Below are positions 25,169 to 57,600 of a stretch of DNA of 64,000 bases, piece after piece; position 1 is the first letter of the stretch, and each line of letters begins with the position of its first letter. The notes below the pieces were generated by a model that saw nothing but the letters and a program-made list of their open reading frames with translations, did no database searches and was not told where the DNA came from. The position numbers and the translations under genes were made by a program. Source of the DNA: Phallusia mammillata (Eukaryota > Chordata > Ascidiacea > Phlebobranchia > Ascidiidae); NCBI GenBank assembly GCA_003260075.1, contig QLIY01000001.1, positions 636,112 to 700,111 of the forward strand, in the 5' to 3' direction.

Positions 25169-25337
25169 CAGTGGTGGGATTCAGCCGGTTCTATAGAACC
25201 GTCTCACGAAATTTTATGAGATTAGCAAACCGGTTAGCATTACTGGTTACTGTCAATGGACTTTTTGTAACAGAACCGGCTGAAAAATATGACTTTTGTG
25301 ATAGAACCTGGTGACAAAAGTTTGAATCCCACCACTG
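25169..25337. mobile_element. hAT-type MITE, CAGTGGTGGGATTCA family
   Basis: 169-base element with termini CAGTGGTGGGATTCAGCC and GAATCCCACCACTG. Flanks cttacaac and cttacaat match at 7 of 8. The interior repeats ACCGG and GAACCGGCTGA motifs. Six further copies of this family lie in the window (28430, 43446, 45140, 50357, 57558 and a second haplotype copy at 45353). Confidence 0.8.
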
Positions 25338-25493
25338 CTTACAATGTCTTTGTGTTGTTAGGAATTGCTGTAAAACTTCATAATAATAAAAATTGCAATA
25401 ATGTTTGAGCGAATAAACTCTTTCATGCACGTGATTTGTATCATCTCATTCATTTTGTGATATCTGGCTATTTTCATGCACACAATACGGACT

Positions 25494-28400
25494 TCACTCC
25501 ACAGAAATCGCTTGCACTTCCCTTGCAAGGTGCTCAGCAGCAACATCCGGTGGTAATACTTTGTATCCAAACACATTCTCTTGCCCAGCAACACGAGTTA
25601 ATATTCCAAGCCGCTGTAGTAAGCTGAATGCAGCAGTCGGAGAAAACTTAAAATCCTCAGTATGTTCATCGTTGAGCGCCATCAACCAGTGTCGAGCAGC
25701 GCTTGTAATCTCTGCCTCTGTGATGTAATCGCCTGAAAATGTGAGAAGTGGTTAGTTTATGTCAACAATGCTGCTAAGCTTATCCACAGAAATTGTAGTG
25801 AAACCAATGAAGATGGATGCAAAGTGGATGACAAATTCTAGAAAAGCAATAAAAGTATAATAATCTTCAAATAACATCTGCACCTGGCTGAAAACAACTA
25901 CCTTGGATGATTGATTTGTTTTCATTTTGCAGATTAAAATGAAATACACACTTGAAATCACAATGAAGGGTTTCCAACAGTTCACACCGTTTTGACCTTA
26001 GAGATCTCATCATGGCAGATGGTGACAACACATAGGCTGTGCAGGCTAGTGTGGCAACATTACAACACTCCAGTTTGTTGGAAGTAACAGGTTAAAAAGT
26101 CATGCCTCACGACATCTTATGGCCATCACAACTAAGGACAAACCACTACATCTTGTCCACTCAAAGTAGGAGTGCCTAATTTTTCTTACCTGATTTAGCC
26201 AGACTGAGAGCAGTTCCGTACACAATCAAAACTTCTTTGAGTGACCTTTCATGTGATCTGTTCACGGTGTCCATCACAAGACCTGCGTTGTTAGCCGTGC
26301 TTTTGTAATAAAGCATGTTCTTCCATTCCAAGATGTAACTTTTTCTCTGGTTTTTGTACATGGCAAATGACCTACAAAATAACTTTTTTATATCATACAA
26401 AAGAAACAGAATATCTGTATGTAGATTGGTGCAAATTACATACTGGTGAAATTTGGTCTGTTCAATGGTACACCAATTTAGAAGGAAAACCAAACTGACA
26501 GGAAATGACAGATGTTAACAAACCATCATGCAGCTTATTTAATACATATTGTGGCAATAAACCAATGATCTGCTTTTTAATTAAAGTCTGACAGCAAAAA
26601 AATGATTGCAGTAGTTGGTAAGCAATAACCCAAGTAATTCTATGACCTGAGCCCCCCCCCCGTGGCAATAAACCAATGATCTGCTTTTTAATTAAAGTCT
26701 GACAGCAAATAAATGATTGCAGTAATTGGTAAACAATAACCCAAGTAATTCTGTGACCTGAACTAATGTGAATATCCCTTTTTGCCTTGTAACAACTTTG
26801 TGTTTTCAATTTATGTCATTACCATGATATAGGTGTCTCGTATTGGACATCGAACGTTGGAAAATTATAATAAAGACTGCTGGAAGAGCTAAAAATTTGT
26901 TGATACATTATGCCTGGCAACAACAGTTTATTAATGTGAATATAATCTGACACCCATGGCAAGGGACTGGAATTTATGAAAAATAATATTTTTATAATTT
27001 TGACATGTAATCTACAAGGCTTTACCTGACAGCAATAAATCCAACAAAACATAGAAACACCCAAATAAAGTCGAGTTTCAGATTTGTCATCAGAGTCATC
27101 CACACATTGAAGAAAGCGATTAGAAATGTTGAAGTTAGCGAGACGTTTAAAATCCATTTTCTCCATCGAGGAATCTGAACTCTGTGTTACCAAATAAGTG
27201 AAGTCAGTGATGTAACATCTTGACTAACAGAGTCTAACATTTAATATTTTTATGTAAACATAGGTACATACCTATTCCAATGTTTTTAAAATACAACAAC
27301 AACATGCACTTTATATAAGCTATTGCTGCCAGGCATAATGTCAATCTTATAGAGCACTTGTTGCAATTGTATTTTTATTTCGACGTTTCGACGTCCACTG
27401 TACTATGCACATTCAGTGTTTATTACCCTGATGAAGGCGACCTGTACAGTCTGAGTAAAAATACATTTGCCAGAAGAGCTCTATAAACATGCACTTTGCC
27501 TGTCACTTAACTGAACCGTTATCACAGATAAACATCAATAAATCAATAACATTTTTAAATTAGAACTCACTTTGCTTCTGGTAAAAGAGATTCAAAATGG
27601 TCTTCAGGAATATCTTTAAAACCTTTTAAAATCATGTTGTTTGAGAATTTGTTTCTCGCTCCAACAATAACACGCTCATACAGCATTCTGACAAGGTAAG
27701 AAATAAAAATTAAGCTTAAAAGTGCACAAATTAAAATAATATTCTTGTAAACAGACCAAACATTTTTTAATAATTAGGAACTTTACCATCAAACAGACAT
27801 AAAATTTATTTTACAAACCCAGTGTCATTTTTTGATTGGAATTCTCCAGCTTCAAATGTGACTTTCTTTTTTCCATAAACCCAAAATCTCAAAAATGCAT
27901 AATCTTTGTGATTCACTTCAACCTGCAAGAACATTTCAAACAATATGGCCGTAAAATATTTGATGACCCAAGATATGAGTGTTTAAAACTTAATTTAATT
28001 CCTCACTTCAATATTTCCATATTTATGTCGCTTCTTGAGGCATTCCTTGACAATATGCCAAGGAATTTCCTGATAACCAGCTTGGTTGAGGAAAAATGCA
28101 AACTGGGTCATAAATGTAACTTCCTCAAGTAAACTTGATTCCGACATTTTTGCCGCAGGTAACTTTTCTTTTGTGTCATAGTTCACACTGACGCAACGTT
28201 CAGCTCGGTCTGGGTCAATGCAGCGGAATTTGAACATCAAACTCTTTGCCGTCTTGTGGTGGTGAAGTAGCATGTAACTTTCAAGAATATGACATGTTGC
28301 AATAAATGTTTTTGGCCAAGTTTGCGTGGCACCTGTAAAGAAAGTTACTGATAGGTTCATTACAGGAACAGGTTTTAAATTTGTCCAAAGGCTGGTTTAA

Positions 28401-29145
28401 ATATTGTCTCATAATTAGTTGCTTGTAACCTGTAGTGGGATTCAGCCCCTCGCACCGATTCTATAGAACCACCTCACGAAATTTTATGAGATCAGCGAAC
28501 CGGTTAGCAATACTGGTTACTGTCTAAGGACTTTTTTGTAACAAAACCGGTTGAAAAATATGACTTTTGTGATAGACAAAAATTTGCTGACAAAAAATTT
28601 GAATCTCACCACTGGTTGTGGCTGTAAACAATTTACCAACTTTTCAGTTATATTTAATAAAGATACGGTTTCGGCCAATCAAATTGGGTTGAATTTAACA
28701 GTCTGTATCATGCCAGAAATCAGTAACAATGAATATACAAAGTCATGCTACAACCACCAACCTGCTGATGATTTTGGGTGGTGACATAAATAACTTCCAC
28801 ATAATTTGTGTATAAGTTCTGATCTTCTAATTGCAAGTGGATCCAGTTTTGCTCTGCTCACATCTTGATTTGGTGGGTTGGATGATTTCCATGATAAAAA
28901 TCTCACTTTGGTGCCAGGTTTAAAACTTACAACAAATGACTGAAAAAATAAAACGCAAGTTTTTAAATAACACACAAGGGCAACAACAAGGCACCCATGT
29001 ACTCACAGAATGCAACTATATAAACTACTAATGCAAAAAACATTTGGAAGTTGAACAATAATAAAACAACACTTACAGTTTGTGGTTGTTTAAAATCAAC
29101 ATATAAGTGCCTCCGGATTCCGCGTCGAAAATTTGCAACGAGCAT
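25494..29145 (-). CDS. TMEM143: TMEM143-like mitochondrial membrane protein (DUF3754)
   Basis: Exons in coding order: 29145-29077, 28939-28801, 28332-28007, 27922-27819, 27687-27571, 27181-27026, 26371-26190 and 25732-25494. Phases agree and give 443 residues, close to the family length. An Arg-rich N-terminus (MLVANFRRGIRRHLY) looks like a mitochondrial import signal. Matching landmarks are DYAFLRFWVYGKKKVTF, ERVIVGARNKF, ILKGFKDIPEDHFESLLPEA, two hydrophobic segments in the 27181-27026 exon (STFLIAFFNVWMTLM and FIWVFLCFVGFIAV), and NMLYYKSTANNAGLV. These follow human TMEM143 in order. The biochemical function is unknown. The gene starts about 650 bases from MCM3AP in divergent orientation. 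The 28801 donor was set by phase and by the protein match. Confidence 0.88.
25975..26036 (-). ncRNA. Heavily decayed hammerhead repeat copy
   Basis: Recognisable as family A by surrounding sequence, but the core reads AUGAUGA, the GAAA is changed and helix II is broken. It lies in the last intron of the TMEM143-like gene. Confidence 0.45.
27315..27490. mobile_element. Truncated foldback repeat of family B
   Basis: Left arm with TTTCGACGTTTCGACGTCC and right arm with CCCTGATGAAGGCGACCTG, both followed outwards by the shared GCTGCCAGGCATAATG and TTTGCCAGAAGAGCTCTATA tails. The ribozyme-like core of the right arm is deleted after helix II. It lies in a TMEM143 intron. Confidence 0.6.
28430..28614. 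mobile_element. hAT-type MITE, CAGTGGTGGGATTCA family
   Basis: Diverged copy with termini CTGTAGTGGGATTCAG and GAATCTCACCACTG. Interior matches 25169-25337, including CGAACCGGTTAGCAATACTGG. Confidence 0.6.
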
Positions 29146-29796
29146 TTCCTACAACCAACTTGTGTGTTTAACTGTTCATTTACAACTCACACATACTACA
29201 GATTTCAGTTCATTGCCAACCTAATTCGCACAAAAGAGACCCCGCCCGGCGTATCCCGAATTACATACAGAGGTCAACTCGTCAACACAAAAACGTAAAC
29301 AAATCAATAATATTTCTATGTTGTTTTGTCACGGTTGACTGAAAACGCAAAAGTACAATCACCGAGCCAGGTAAAGAACCTTTATATTTTGCGGCAATTA
29401 AACACCCGAAGTTTCACCAATAAATAACGACTTAAGTTCAGACAAACTGTACTTAAATATTGTCTAGCACTAAATACATTAGCCAATTTGTAACACGGCA
29501 TTCAACAACTGGCAAAGTTTGTGCCATAACACTTACACGAGGAAAGCATGGCGATCTGTGGTCACTGGTAAGAGTATAAGCAGCAAAGTACAGCAAAAAT
29601 GTTTTTTGCGTGAATTACTGCAGATTTATATTTGTGATTAAAAAATGCCTATTGTTCAGATAAATACTTTTGTTAGTATATTTTGCTTTTTGTTTGTGAT
29701 GTTACATACAAATTCCTAAGACGGATTTAAACGTTTTAGAGATATATCTCAAATATGAGACAGTTAACTGCCAAGTGCCAATAAACGCTTGAAACT
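29146..29796. promoter_or_regulatory. Shared divergent promoter region of TMEM143 and MCM3AP
   Basis: 650 bases between the two start codons, read outwards on both strands. It is free of recognisable repeats, unlike most non-coding sequence around it. 5' UTR boundaries are not resolved; a possible acceptor ...CGTTTTAG precedes the MCM3AP start at about 29738. That the genes share a promoter is inference from spacing. Confidence 0.45.
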
Positions 29797-50177
<20,381 letters not shown>

Positions 50178-50225
50178 ATTTTTATTTTCTTGCCTTCGCA
50201 TTTTGCAAGCATAAAACTGCCCAAT

Positions 50226-50231
50226 AATAAA
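50226..50231 (+). terminator. Poly(A) signal of MCM3AP
   Basis: AATAAA 49 bases after the stop codon. The opposing signal of PISD is only about 45 bases further on, so the two transcripts end almost on top of each other. Confidence 0.7.
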
Positions 50232-50270
50232 TCACTGTTTTGGTGCAAAACAACATGAAAACAAAACTCA

Positions 50271-50276
50271 TTTATT
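50271..50276 (-). terminator. Poly(A) signal of PISD
   Basis: AATAAA on the minus strand, about 240 bases after the PISD stop. The 3' UTR so defined contains the hAT MITE at 50357-50495. Confidence 0.55.
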
Positions 50277-50356
50277 AAATTTTGCAAACAGCTAAATGAC
50301 ATAGTGTTGTCTAGACTGATAAATAACAAAAACATTTACAGACCATAGGATGTACC

Positions 50357-50495
50357 CAGTGGTGGGATTTAATTTTTTTGTCACCCGGTTTTGTTACAAA
50401 ACGTCTATTGACAGTAACCAGTAATGCTAACCGGTTTGCTGATCTCATAAAATGTCAGGAGATGGTTCTATAGAACAGGATCAATCCCACCACTG
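50357..50495. mobile_element. hAT-type MITE in the PISD 3' UTR
   Basis: Termini CAGTGGTGGGATTTAA and CAATCCCACCACTG. Flanks gatgtacc and gatgtaca match at 7 of 8. Sits between the convergent MCM3AP and PISD genes. Confidence 0.75.
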
Positions 50496-50514
50496 GATGT
50501 ACAACATTTTAAGC

Positions 50515-51972
50515 CTAGAAAATACTTTGTCCAAACCGAATAGTTTGACCCGCTTCAAGGTTTAATTTTGTTTCCTTTGGAGCTTCAAATATGAGAACAA
50601 TTGTTGACCCGAGATTAAACTCTCCGAGAGCTTCACCTTTTGGGATCTCATATCCACTTTCACCATAATTAGTTTCAAAGTATGTTCCAGGCTTAAACCT
50701 CAGTCTGTTCGTGTTCAACCAAACGTCTTCATAAACTTTGATGCTCCCAACATTTGTTGCACCAACAGGGGTTACAGAAAAATATCCGTGCTTCCATTCG
50801 CCCGACAAAACAACTCTTTCATTTAGGATGAAAAGGTCCTTGACAATGTTGGCAATTCTGGGGTTGACACTTAGTAGGTCGCCTGGGAAATGTCGTCTGT
50901 GTTTCATTGTCCATTCGACAGGTGAGTGGAACCGGTGATAATCACCAGGAGCAAGGTAAAATACACAGTGGAACAAAGCATTGTTTTCTGGATCTTTCAT
51001 TAGAGCTGGGTGATAGTTTTGTAATGGCGCTTGCCCACTTTTCCAGTCGTATTCATAACCTTCTTCACTTCCCCATTTATCATGACTTGGTTCAGTAACA
51101 AGTGGCCCAAGTAATTTTTGTAGAGAGTATGTGACTCCTTTGACCTGCTCAACTCTCCCATTGACAATTTTTCCACATGACAAAACCTTTCCATCACACG
51201 GACAAACCACCTTAGCCGTGCTATCGATTGGACGTAAACTTAAATCCAGTGGTCGCCTGAAAAACTCTGCCAAACTTTTGTACATCTTAAAATCCTTAAC
51301 AAGTGCTTCATCCATATTTACACTAAACAGATTGGAGTATGCACCGTACACCACTGGCCTTAGTACAGTATATACTTCCATATCAGTCAAGCGTCCCCAA
51401 ATGCGTGAAACAAGTCTTAAGGGTGCAGCTTTGTACAAATAGACCACAGGTGATTTGGCAGCAGTTGATATTACTGCTGGATTGGAGACAGGTTCTTCTA
51501 TAACATCGGAAACCATTTCAATAAATTCAGGCCAGAGTAATGAGGCCACAAACAAAAAAACTGCCAATTTGATGATGATTCTTATGAAAAGTTTGTAATC
51601 AGGACAGAGTGGGAATTTTTCCATTCCAATTTTTTGTTCCTCTTCCCATTTGGTGATAAGTTTTAACACAGGACTTTTTTGCTCTTTTAGTTCTTCCTCA
51701 TTTTTGTCAATCTTTTTAAGTCCTTGACCGGGCATGTTGATCCCTGTGCCTGGTCTTTGAATAATTGTATGGAACAAACTTCTTTTTGGAACAACAGTAG
51801 CAAGTGGTCGAGCCAAGCTAACATGTTGCTCATAAGTTGCGATTGTCCTCCAATAAACTCTTGAAAAGTTGCACTCGCCTGTCGACTTTTTGCCAATTTC
51901 AAGTGTGATTTTTATCCTTGCCCTGCTTGCCAGAAAATGGCCATTCTGACACAAAAACTTACTCATTGACAT
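50515..51972 (-). CDS. PISD: Phosphatidylserine decarboxylase proenzyme, mitochondrial
   Basis: Single uninterrupted coding exon of 485 residues. It converts phosphatidylserine to phosphatidylethanolamine at the inner mitochondrial membrane, using a pyruvoyl group made by self-cleavage. The diagnostic site is FNLGSTIVLIFEAP near the C-terminus, where the chain is cut between Gly and Ser of GST. The family's active-site regions CPCDGKV and PGDYHRFHSPVEW are present. A transmembrane stretch (IRIIIKLAVFLFVASLL, about residues 130-146) follows a basic N-terminal leader. The start is the ATG five bases after a clear 3' splice site (TTTTTCAG at about 51977), so upstream in-frame codons belong to intron or outron. 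The zinc-finger gene ends about 230 bases upstream on the same strand. Confidence 0.95.
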   Translation of the reverse strand: MSMSKFLCQNGHFLASRARIKITLEIGKKSTGECNFSRVYWRTIATYEQHVSLARPLATVVPKRSLFHTIIQRPGTGINMPGQGLKKIDKNEEELKEQKSPVLKLITKWEEEQKIGMEKFPLCPDYKLFIRIIIKLAVFLFVASLLWPEFIEMVSDVIEEPVSNPAVISTAAKSPVVYLYKAAPLRLVSRIWGRLTDMEVYTVLRPVVYGAYSNLFSVNMDEALVKDFKMYKSLAEFFRRPLDLSLRPIDSTAKVVCPCDGKVLSCGKIVNGRVEQVKGVTYSLQKLLGPLVTEPSHDKWGSEEGYEYDWKSGQAPLQNYHPALMKDPENNALFHCVFYLAPGDYHRFHSPVEWTMKHRRHFPGDLLSVNPRIANIVKDLFILNERVVLSGEWKHGYFSVTPVGATNVGSIKVYEDVWLNTNRLRFKPGTYFETNYGESGYEIPKGEALGEFNLGSTIVLIFEAPKETKLNLEAGQTIRFGQSIF

Positions 51973-52202
51973 TTTGCCTGAAAAACATAATACAAGTAAG
52001 AAATGAACGAAATAATGGAACGAAAGTGTAAAGGAGGTATGAATGTACACTGTACAGGTTTAAAACATGTACTTGATGTGTATTATATGGATAAAACAGA
52101 GGTACAAAAAGGAACAAAACTTCAAAAAAACACTAAATGAAAATGTAAAAATTTCATTATCAAAAGGCACTTACAAAAGATACAAAAATATTGTTTACAA
52201 GA

Positions 52203-53720
52203 TTAAAACTGCATGTGGCTAAATATAGATTTTTCACTTGCTGGTTGATGACCTTCCAATAAGTTCAACACATCTTGTGCCATTGCCCCATTCAACTGAA
52301 CTGAGTCATAAAAGTCTTGGCTTGTAGTTGGTTCTTTGCTTGTGAAAGGCAGAAACGAACAATCCAATAAATCTTGTGCCGGATCCACACTTCCATCGAG
52401 GTCTGGTTGTGGAAGAGTTTCTTCAACACCGCACTTGCGAGCATGCATGGTTAGTGACGACTTGTAGCCAAACTGTTTCCCACATTGTGTACAAACAAAG
52501 TTTTTTTCCCCGGTGTGAACTACACCGTGTTTCCGTAAAGCAGCTTTCTCAACAAAACTTTTACCGCAAAGCTCACACGTGAAAGGCCTCTCACCGCTGT
52601 GAATACGTTCATGATTCTTTAAATCTGCTCGGTTTCTGAATCCTTTATCACACACTTTGCATTTATGTGGTCTCACTTTCATGTGCATAAGCCAATGATA
52701 TTTTAGACCTGGACGAGATGTGAATGTTCTTGGGCATGTTTGACATTTAAACAGTTTTGGAATTCGGTGTGTTTTGGTATGATTGAGAAGCAATGACTTT
52801 GTTGAAAACCCTTTCTGACAAACAGAACACTTAAAGAGATCAAAACCACTTAAATGGGTTTGCTTAACATGTGTGCTGCATTTTTGTGCTGTGTTGAAGC
52901 CGGCGTTGCATATATGGCATAAAAATTCAGGTTTTCCCGAATGAAGTCGTTCATGGCATGCAATTCTGCACCAAGACACGAATCTACTGGAACACTGGGC
53001 CTTTACACAAGCATAAATCGCTTCGGAGCTAAAATTTCCAATGTGCTTTTCATATTTCAACATGGATTGGAAATAATTTCCACAATAATGGCAAGGTGGT
53101 GAAGGTTCATCGCCGTGTAGACTTAAATGGTTCATGTAATTTTCCTTTGTAAGGGAAACTTTTCCACACTTAATGCATTCATATGATTTCAAACGTATTT
53201 CACCATACTGTCTCCAACATAAGTTGTCCTTGCCATTCTTAGTTGCCGCTTTTGGTTCATTTTTACTGCTTTGTGGCTTTCTTACTTTTCTTGGACTTTG
53301 TCTTGTTTTGGTTTTTGTCTTCTTCAATTTTGGGGACAATCTAACTGAGCATTTTTTTAAAGTTGGACGTTCCGCTATTTTATGATTACAGTCTTTCGAC
53401 ATCAAAAGTTCTTCAATCGCAGCAGCTCGGGAATCTAATCTATTTTTTATTGCAAAGTCATCCAGATCTCGGATAACTTGATGAAAGTCTGCAGCCATGT
53501 CACTGCTCGTCATATGAAGGTTCCACTCCGGTATGTCGAGGTCCTCAGTAAATTTATGTTTTTGCTTCAGCAGATTTTCCCTGGTTAAGAGTTTTTGTAT
53601 GGCTTGGACATTTGAAAAGCAATTTGCTGCAAATTTTGAGAACTCCAGAACCACTTTAGTGCTTGTGGGTCCGAGGAAAAGGTTTTCTTCATTCGAAGTT
53701 TCAGTTGCATATTCAGCCAT
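52203..53720 (-). CDS. C2H2 zinc-finger protein, about nine fingers
   Basis: 505 residues in one exon. The ATG at 53720 (MAEYATETSNEENLF) was chosen because upstream in-frame codons offer only a TTG. The N-terminal 180 residues have no known domain but include a helical segment and a Lys/Arg-rich stretch (KKTKTKTRQSPRKVRKP), likely a nuclear signal. From about residue 185 run C2H2 fingers, including YECIKCGKVSLTKEN, FLCHICNAGFN, FKCSVCQKGFS, FKCQTCPRTFT, HKCKVCDKGFR, FTCELCGKSFV and FVCTQCGKQFG. Several linkers have the TGEK/SGERP form. The last finger ends in Cys. Probably a DNA-binding regulator; target unknown. No obvious AATAAA separates it from PISD. Confidence 0.88.
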   Translation of the reverse strand: MAEYATETSNEENLFLGPTSTKVVLEFSKFAANCFSNVQAIQKLLTRENLLKQKHKFTEDLDIPEWNLHMTSSDMAADFHQVIRDLDDFAIKNRLDSRAAAIEELLMSKDCNHKIAERPTLKKCSVRLSPKLKKTKTKTRQSPRKVRKPQSSKNEPKAATKNGKDNLCWRQYGEIRLKSYECIKCGKVSLTKENYMNHLSLHGDEPSPPCHYCGNYFQSMLKYEKHIGNFSSEAIYACVKAQCSSRFVSWCRIACHERLHSGKPEFLCHICNAGFNTAQKCSTHVKQTHLSGFDLFKCSVCQKGFSTKSLLLNHTKTHRIPKLFKCQTCPRTFTSRPGLKYHWLMHMKVRPHKCKVCDKGFRNRADLKNHERIHSGERPFTCELCGKSFVEKAALRKHGVVHTGEKNFVCTQCGKQFGYKSSLTMHARKCGVEETLPQPDLDGSVDPAQDLLDCSFLPFTSKEPTTSQDFYDSVQLNGAMAQDVLNLLEGHQPASEKSIFSHMQF

Positions 53721-54624
53721 TGTTGCAAAACGCAAACTTGCTTTTAAAGCAGACAGCCTTTGTGGTGGCTGCAATTACGTGTCTAAGCGGCAGTTAAAGT
53801 TACAATGTTGGTTTATTTTAACTTCTTTAACAGTAAGTAGCTTATTTACTTAAATTTACCAAAACAAAACATTAAAATATGCAGTTTTGCATTTGCACAA
53901 AAAAACATGCACTCTTCCTAAACTCATAAAATAACATCACCACTACAAGCACGTTACATTTACGCCCCCTTTTTTCGCTCTCGATCTGCCTCTGAAAGAA
54001 GAAAACATTTTTAGGAGAAATTTCGTAGCCACCCACTGTTTTTCACATAAAACACACACGTATAGTGGATGTTTTTATTGTCTAAACATGTTAGTGCAAA
54101 ATTGTGTCATGAGTTGACGAAGGTAACATCGTACGTCACAGCTACACTAGTTAGTACGCAAATATCACATAATTGCACATTAAACAAAAACGAATTAGCA
54201 AAACATAATAAAACTGTGGTTCTGTTACAGTGGTGAACAACAAACAGTGTTAAATCGTGTGGTAGGAAAAGTTGTAATTATTTGTAGCACAATGGTGTAA
54301 AAAGTACGTGTAAAAATGTTAACTGTTCATTTCCATTAACTAAACACAAATTAGGCAGATAGCTCCGTGCAAAAGTAAATCAATAACGGGTAGAAATATT
54401 CGAGGTTCAGCCAGTTTTGTGTTTTCAATCCGCCGATTTGGGGAGTTTTTGCAATTCATAACTTTTGTATTCAGGAAAAAGCAGGTATGTTGTAATCAGT
54501 GAATTACTTTGGGTGATTTTGGTCGGTCATCGTCATTATTACTACGAAGGTCCCCCCCCCCCCGATTTGGGGAGTTTTTGCAATTCATAACTTTTGTATT
54601 CAGGAAAAAACAGGTATGTTGTAA
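53721..54624. other. Intergenic region between the zinc-finger and coiled-coil genes
   Basis: 5' flank of the zinc-finger gene, then about 600 bases with no recognisable gene. At 54419-54551 there is a second allelic copy of the 3' end of the coiled-coil gene, before the C-run at 54552. Confidence 0.55.
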
Positions 54625-57600
54625 TCAGTGAATTACTTTGGGTGATTTCGGTCGGTCATCGTCATTATTACTACGGAGGTCCGAATATTTTGTGGTGTCG
54701 TGTTGATCCGGGGCAGTAGAGGGTGTAGATTCGAATCCACCTATTGTGATGGTGGTAAGGTTGACAGATTTGTCGATAGGTGGCACTGTGAACCGCGGTG
54801 GGTGACGTATTTTGTTGGGAGCTGTAGACACTCTGTGTTCAAAAATATGAGTTGGGTTGAGTTTATTTCGCTTGGTGAAAGAAGATATAGCGATACAATA
54901 GCACTAAACTAAGTTTCCACGGGATTTAAGCAGCGGAGCGTTTGGTTAACGAACACACGTACAGCACAAAATGTTTGATGAAGCTACACCAGCTATCTCG
55001 ACCCTAACGTTGAACCTTACCTGCTCGATCTACTGTATAGCTGATTGTTAAGCCATATGGCACATACAATCCTATAGTTGCGGTAACCGCTACATACGAT
55101 GGCGTTTTCGTTTTCTTAATTTCTATTAGCTTATGATGGTAACTGATGAGGATTTAACGTAAAAGCCCAAACCACCCCAATCTCGCTTAAACTTTATTCT
55201 TCTTTGAGCAACAAACAATAAACTGATACCACTTATTATATCAGCCACTGTTTAACTGGAAATCAAATAAGGGCCTTGTTACCATTCAACTTTCCACCTG
55301 CCCATGTAGAACAACATAATAATGCCAGGGTTGAAAAACGTTTTACCTCATCGGTTTTCTTGTTACTTCTTCTTTAACTTGTTTTTTCAGCTTGTTTGCG
55401 TCACAGACCGCTTCCAACGCCGCGCTTGCGTCACTAACTGCTTCTAAGTCATTTGTTTCGTCACAAACTATGTTGTCATCCTCTGTTCGACCTTCATCGA
55501 GCGGATTTGACGTTGTTTGCGTCACAATAGACTCAGGAGATGTTTCTTTCGTATTTTCCAGCGATTCTTCGCTCTCTTTGATTTTCGCCTTAGAAATGAG
55601 AAAAAAAACTAATAACGTTAGTAAATACCCCCCGTCTGATCCACAACTAAGACTAGATTTTAACTTGCACTGTTTTTAGGCCACCAAACCAGCTACTGTA
55701 GCGCGATTTTTAATGCGAAGCCATATAATTGTGAAGATGAATTTAAGCGACTTCTTCCATGCTACGCTTTTGTCCTTAGTGAAAAGTTAACCTTAGTTAT
55801 GACCTTAGGGAAAGTAAATACAGCCGTCAGATTTGAATAGCGTTGATTGGACAACGTTCCTTTATAAGCCATTGAAAGCATTAGAAAGAAGAAAGTAAAT
55901 GCTGTCATGTTATTAAACTTCGCGCAGCCTCCAATACTCGATGCAAAACATTAAAACAATTTACAGCCTCAAACCAAAAAAAGTTTAAAACACAAAAAGT
56001 TTTGCGCCAGTCTCTTTTTCGTGTTTACCCTTTCGGTGAAACGATAAAGTTGGGTTGCTGACATTACCCTGATGAAGACGCCCCGTATAGGACGTCGAAA
56101 CGTCGGATAACTTGCCGGTTGAACAAAAGAATATTTGCCGGTTGAACAAAAGAAAAGTCTATCCATACTTAACTATAGAGCAGGTGCGTTAATAAAAACA
56201 CGCATTAATGTGAAAACTGATGCTCACAGTCAAATTGCTTTTACGAGACAATACAAGACGTCGAAACGCCGGGTAGTTTGTTTATATTGGCCGAAGGAAC
56301 ATTTACCCCCCCCCCCCATCGAGCGGATTTGACGTTGTTTGCGTCACAATAGACTCAGGAGATGCTTCTTTCGTAGTTTCCAGCGATTCTTCGCTCTCTT
56401 TGATTTTCGCCTTAAAATGAAAAAAACAAACATTTAAATACCGTTCGTAAATGTCACCAACACCAGAGTTTAATCAGTGCTGCTCATACGCCAGCTAACC
56501 AGACACCGTAGCGCAACTACATGTAAGCAACAAATATATTGTCACGGTGAATTTAAGTAAAGACTCTAATTTTCGATCTTACGCTTTTGTCCATAGGAGT
56601 GTAAATTTTGCTGTCAGATGTAATAGGGTGAGCTGGACCACATTTTTTTATGAGCCATTGAAGCATTAGGCAGAACAAAGTTAATGCCACCAGAATGCCA
56701 AAACTAGCTTCACTTACTCAAAAGCAAAACAGTCTCCAGCGTTTAAGGCAGGGGTGTCCAAAGTGCGGCCCGCGGGCCAAATGCGGCCCTCGACGGCATT
56801 TCACGTGGCCCGAGGGTGTTTTTACAAATTGTGTTGCGGATGTACCGCCATAGTTTAGATTGCGTTTTGGGGTTTTGGCGACTTGCCACTTCACGTAAAG
56901 TTTTCCATGTAACTTTATTACCGGTTAAAAAGGAAGTGTACATGGTGCTGACGCAACAAAATCCCACAATTTCCTTAAATCCCGTATATTTGTGTTCTAA
57001 TTCTAAAAAAACGTTGGCCCGCAGGCGTCTTCACCTGCTAAAAATTGGCCCTCATCAAAAAAAGTTTGGACACCCCTGGTTTAAGGGATCAGAGATAAAG
57101 TTTACAACACGAAAACTTTCAGTTTTTTCGCCCCAGTCTCTTTTTCATGTTTACCCTTTTGGTGTTGTAACAACGACTATGTTAGGTAGCTGACATTACC
57201 CTGATGAAGACGCCTCGTATAAGAAGCGTCAGCTGATTTATTTATATTTGCCGATTGAACAAAAAGGAAAATTTACAAAAACTTTTCACCTCCAAACTTC
57301 TGACAGCCGCCTCTTTCCGTTCGGTTTCAGCGATTTCCCGGGCGATTTTTTCACTTTGCAAATCCTGACAACTTCTCGCAATCTTCAGTCTAGCGTCAGC
57401 TCTCTCCATCGTAAGTGATTCAATCTGAGATCTGTGTTTGTCCTCAACTGCTGACACTCGCGCTTCGAACTGGCCCTCTAGTGTCGATAGTTTCATCCGC
57501 TGCACAAATCAATACGTGATTTTAAAAAAGTTGACCTACCAGAGAATATGTCTAAAGCAGTGATGGGATTCAGCCGGTTCGCACCAGTTCAAAAGAAACG

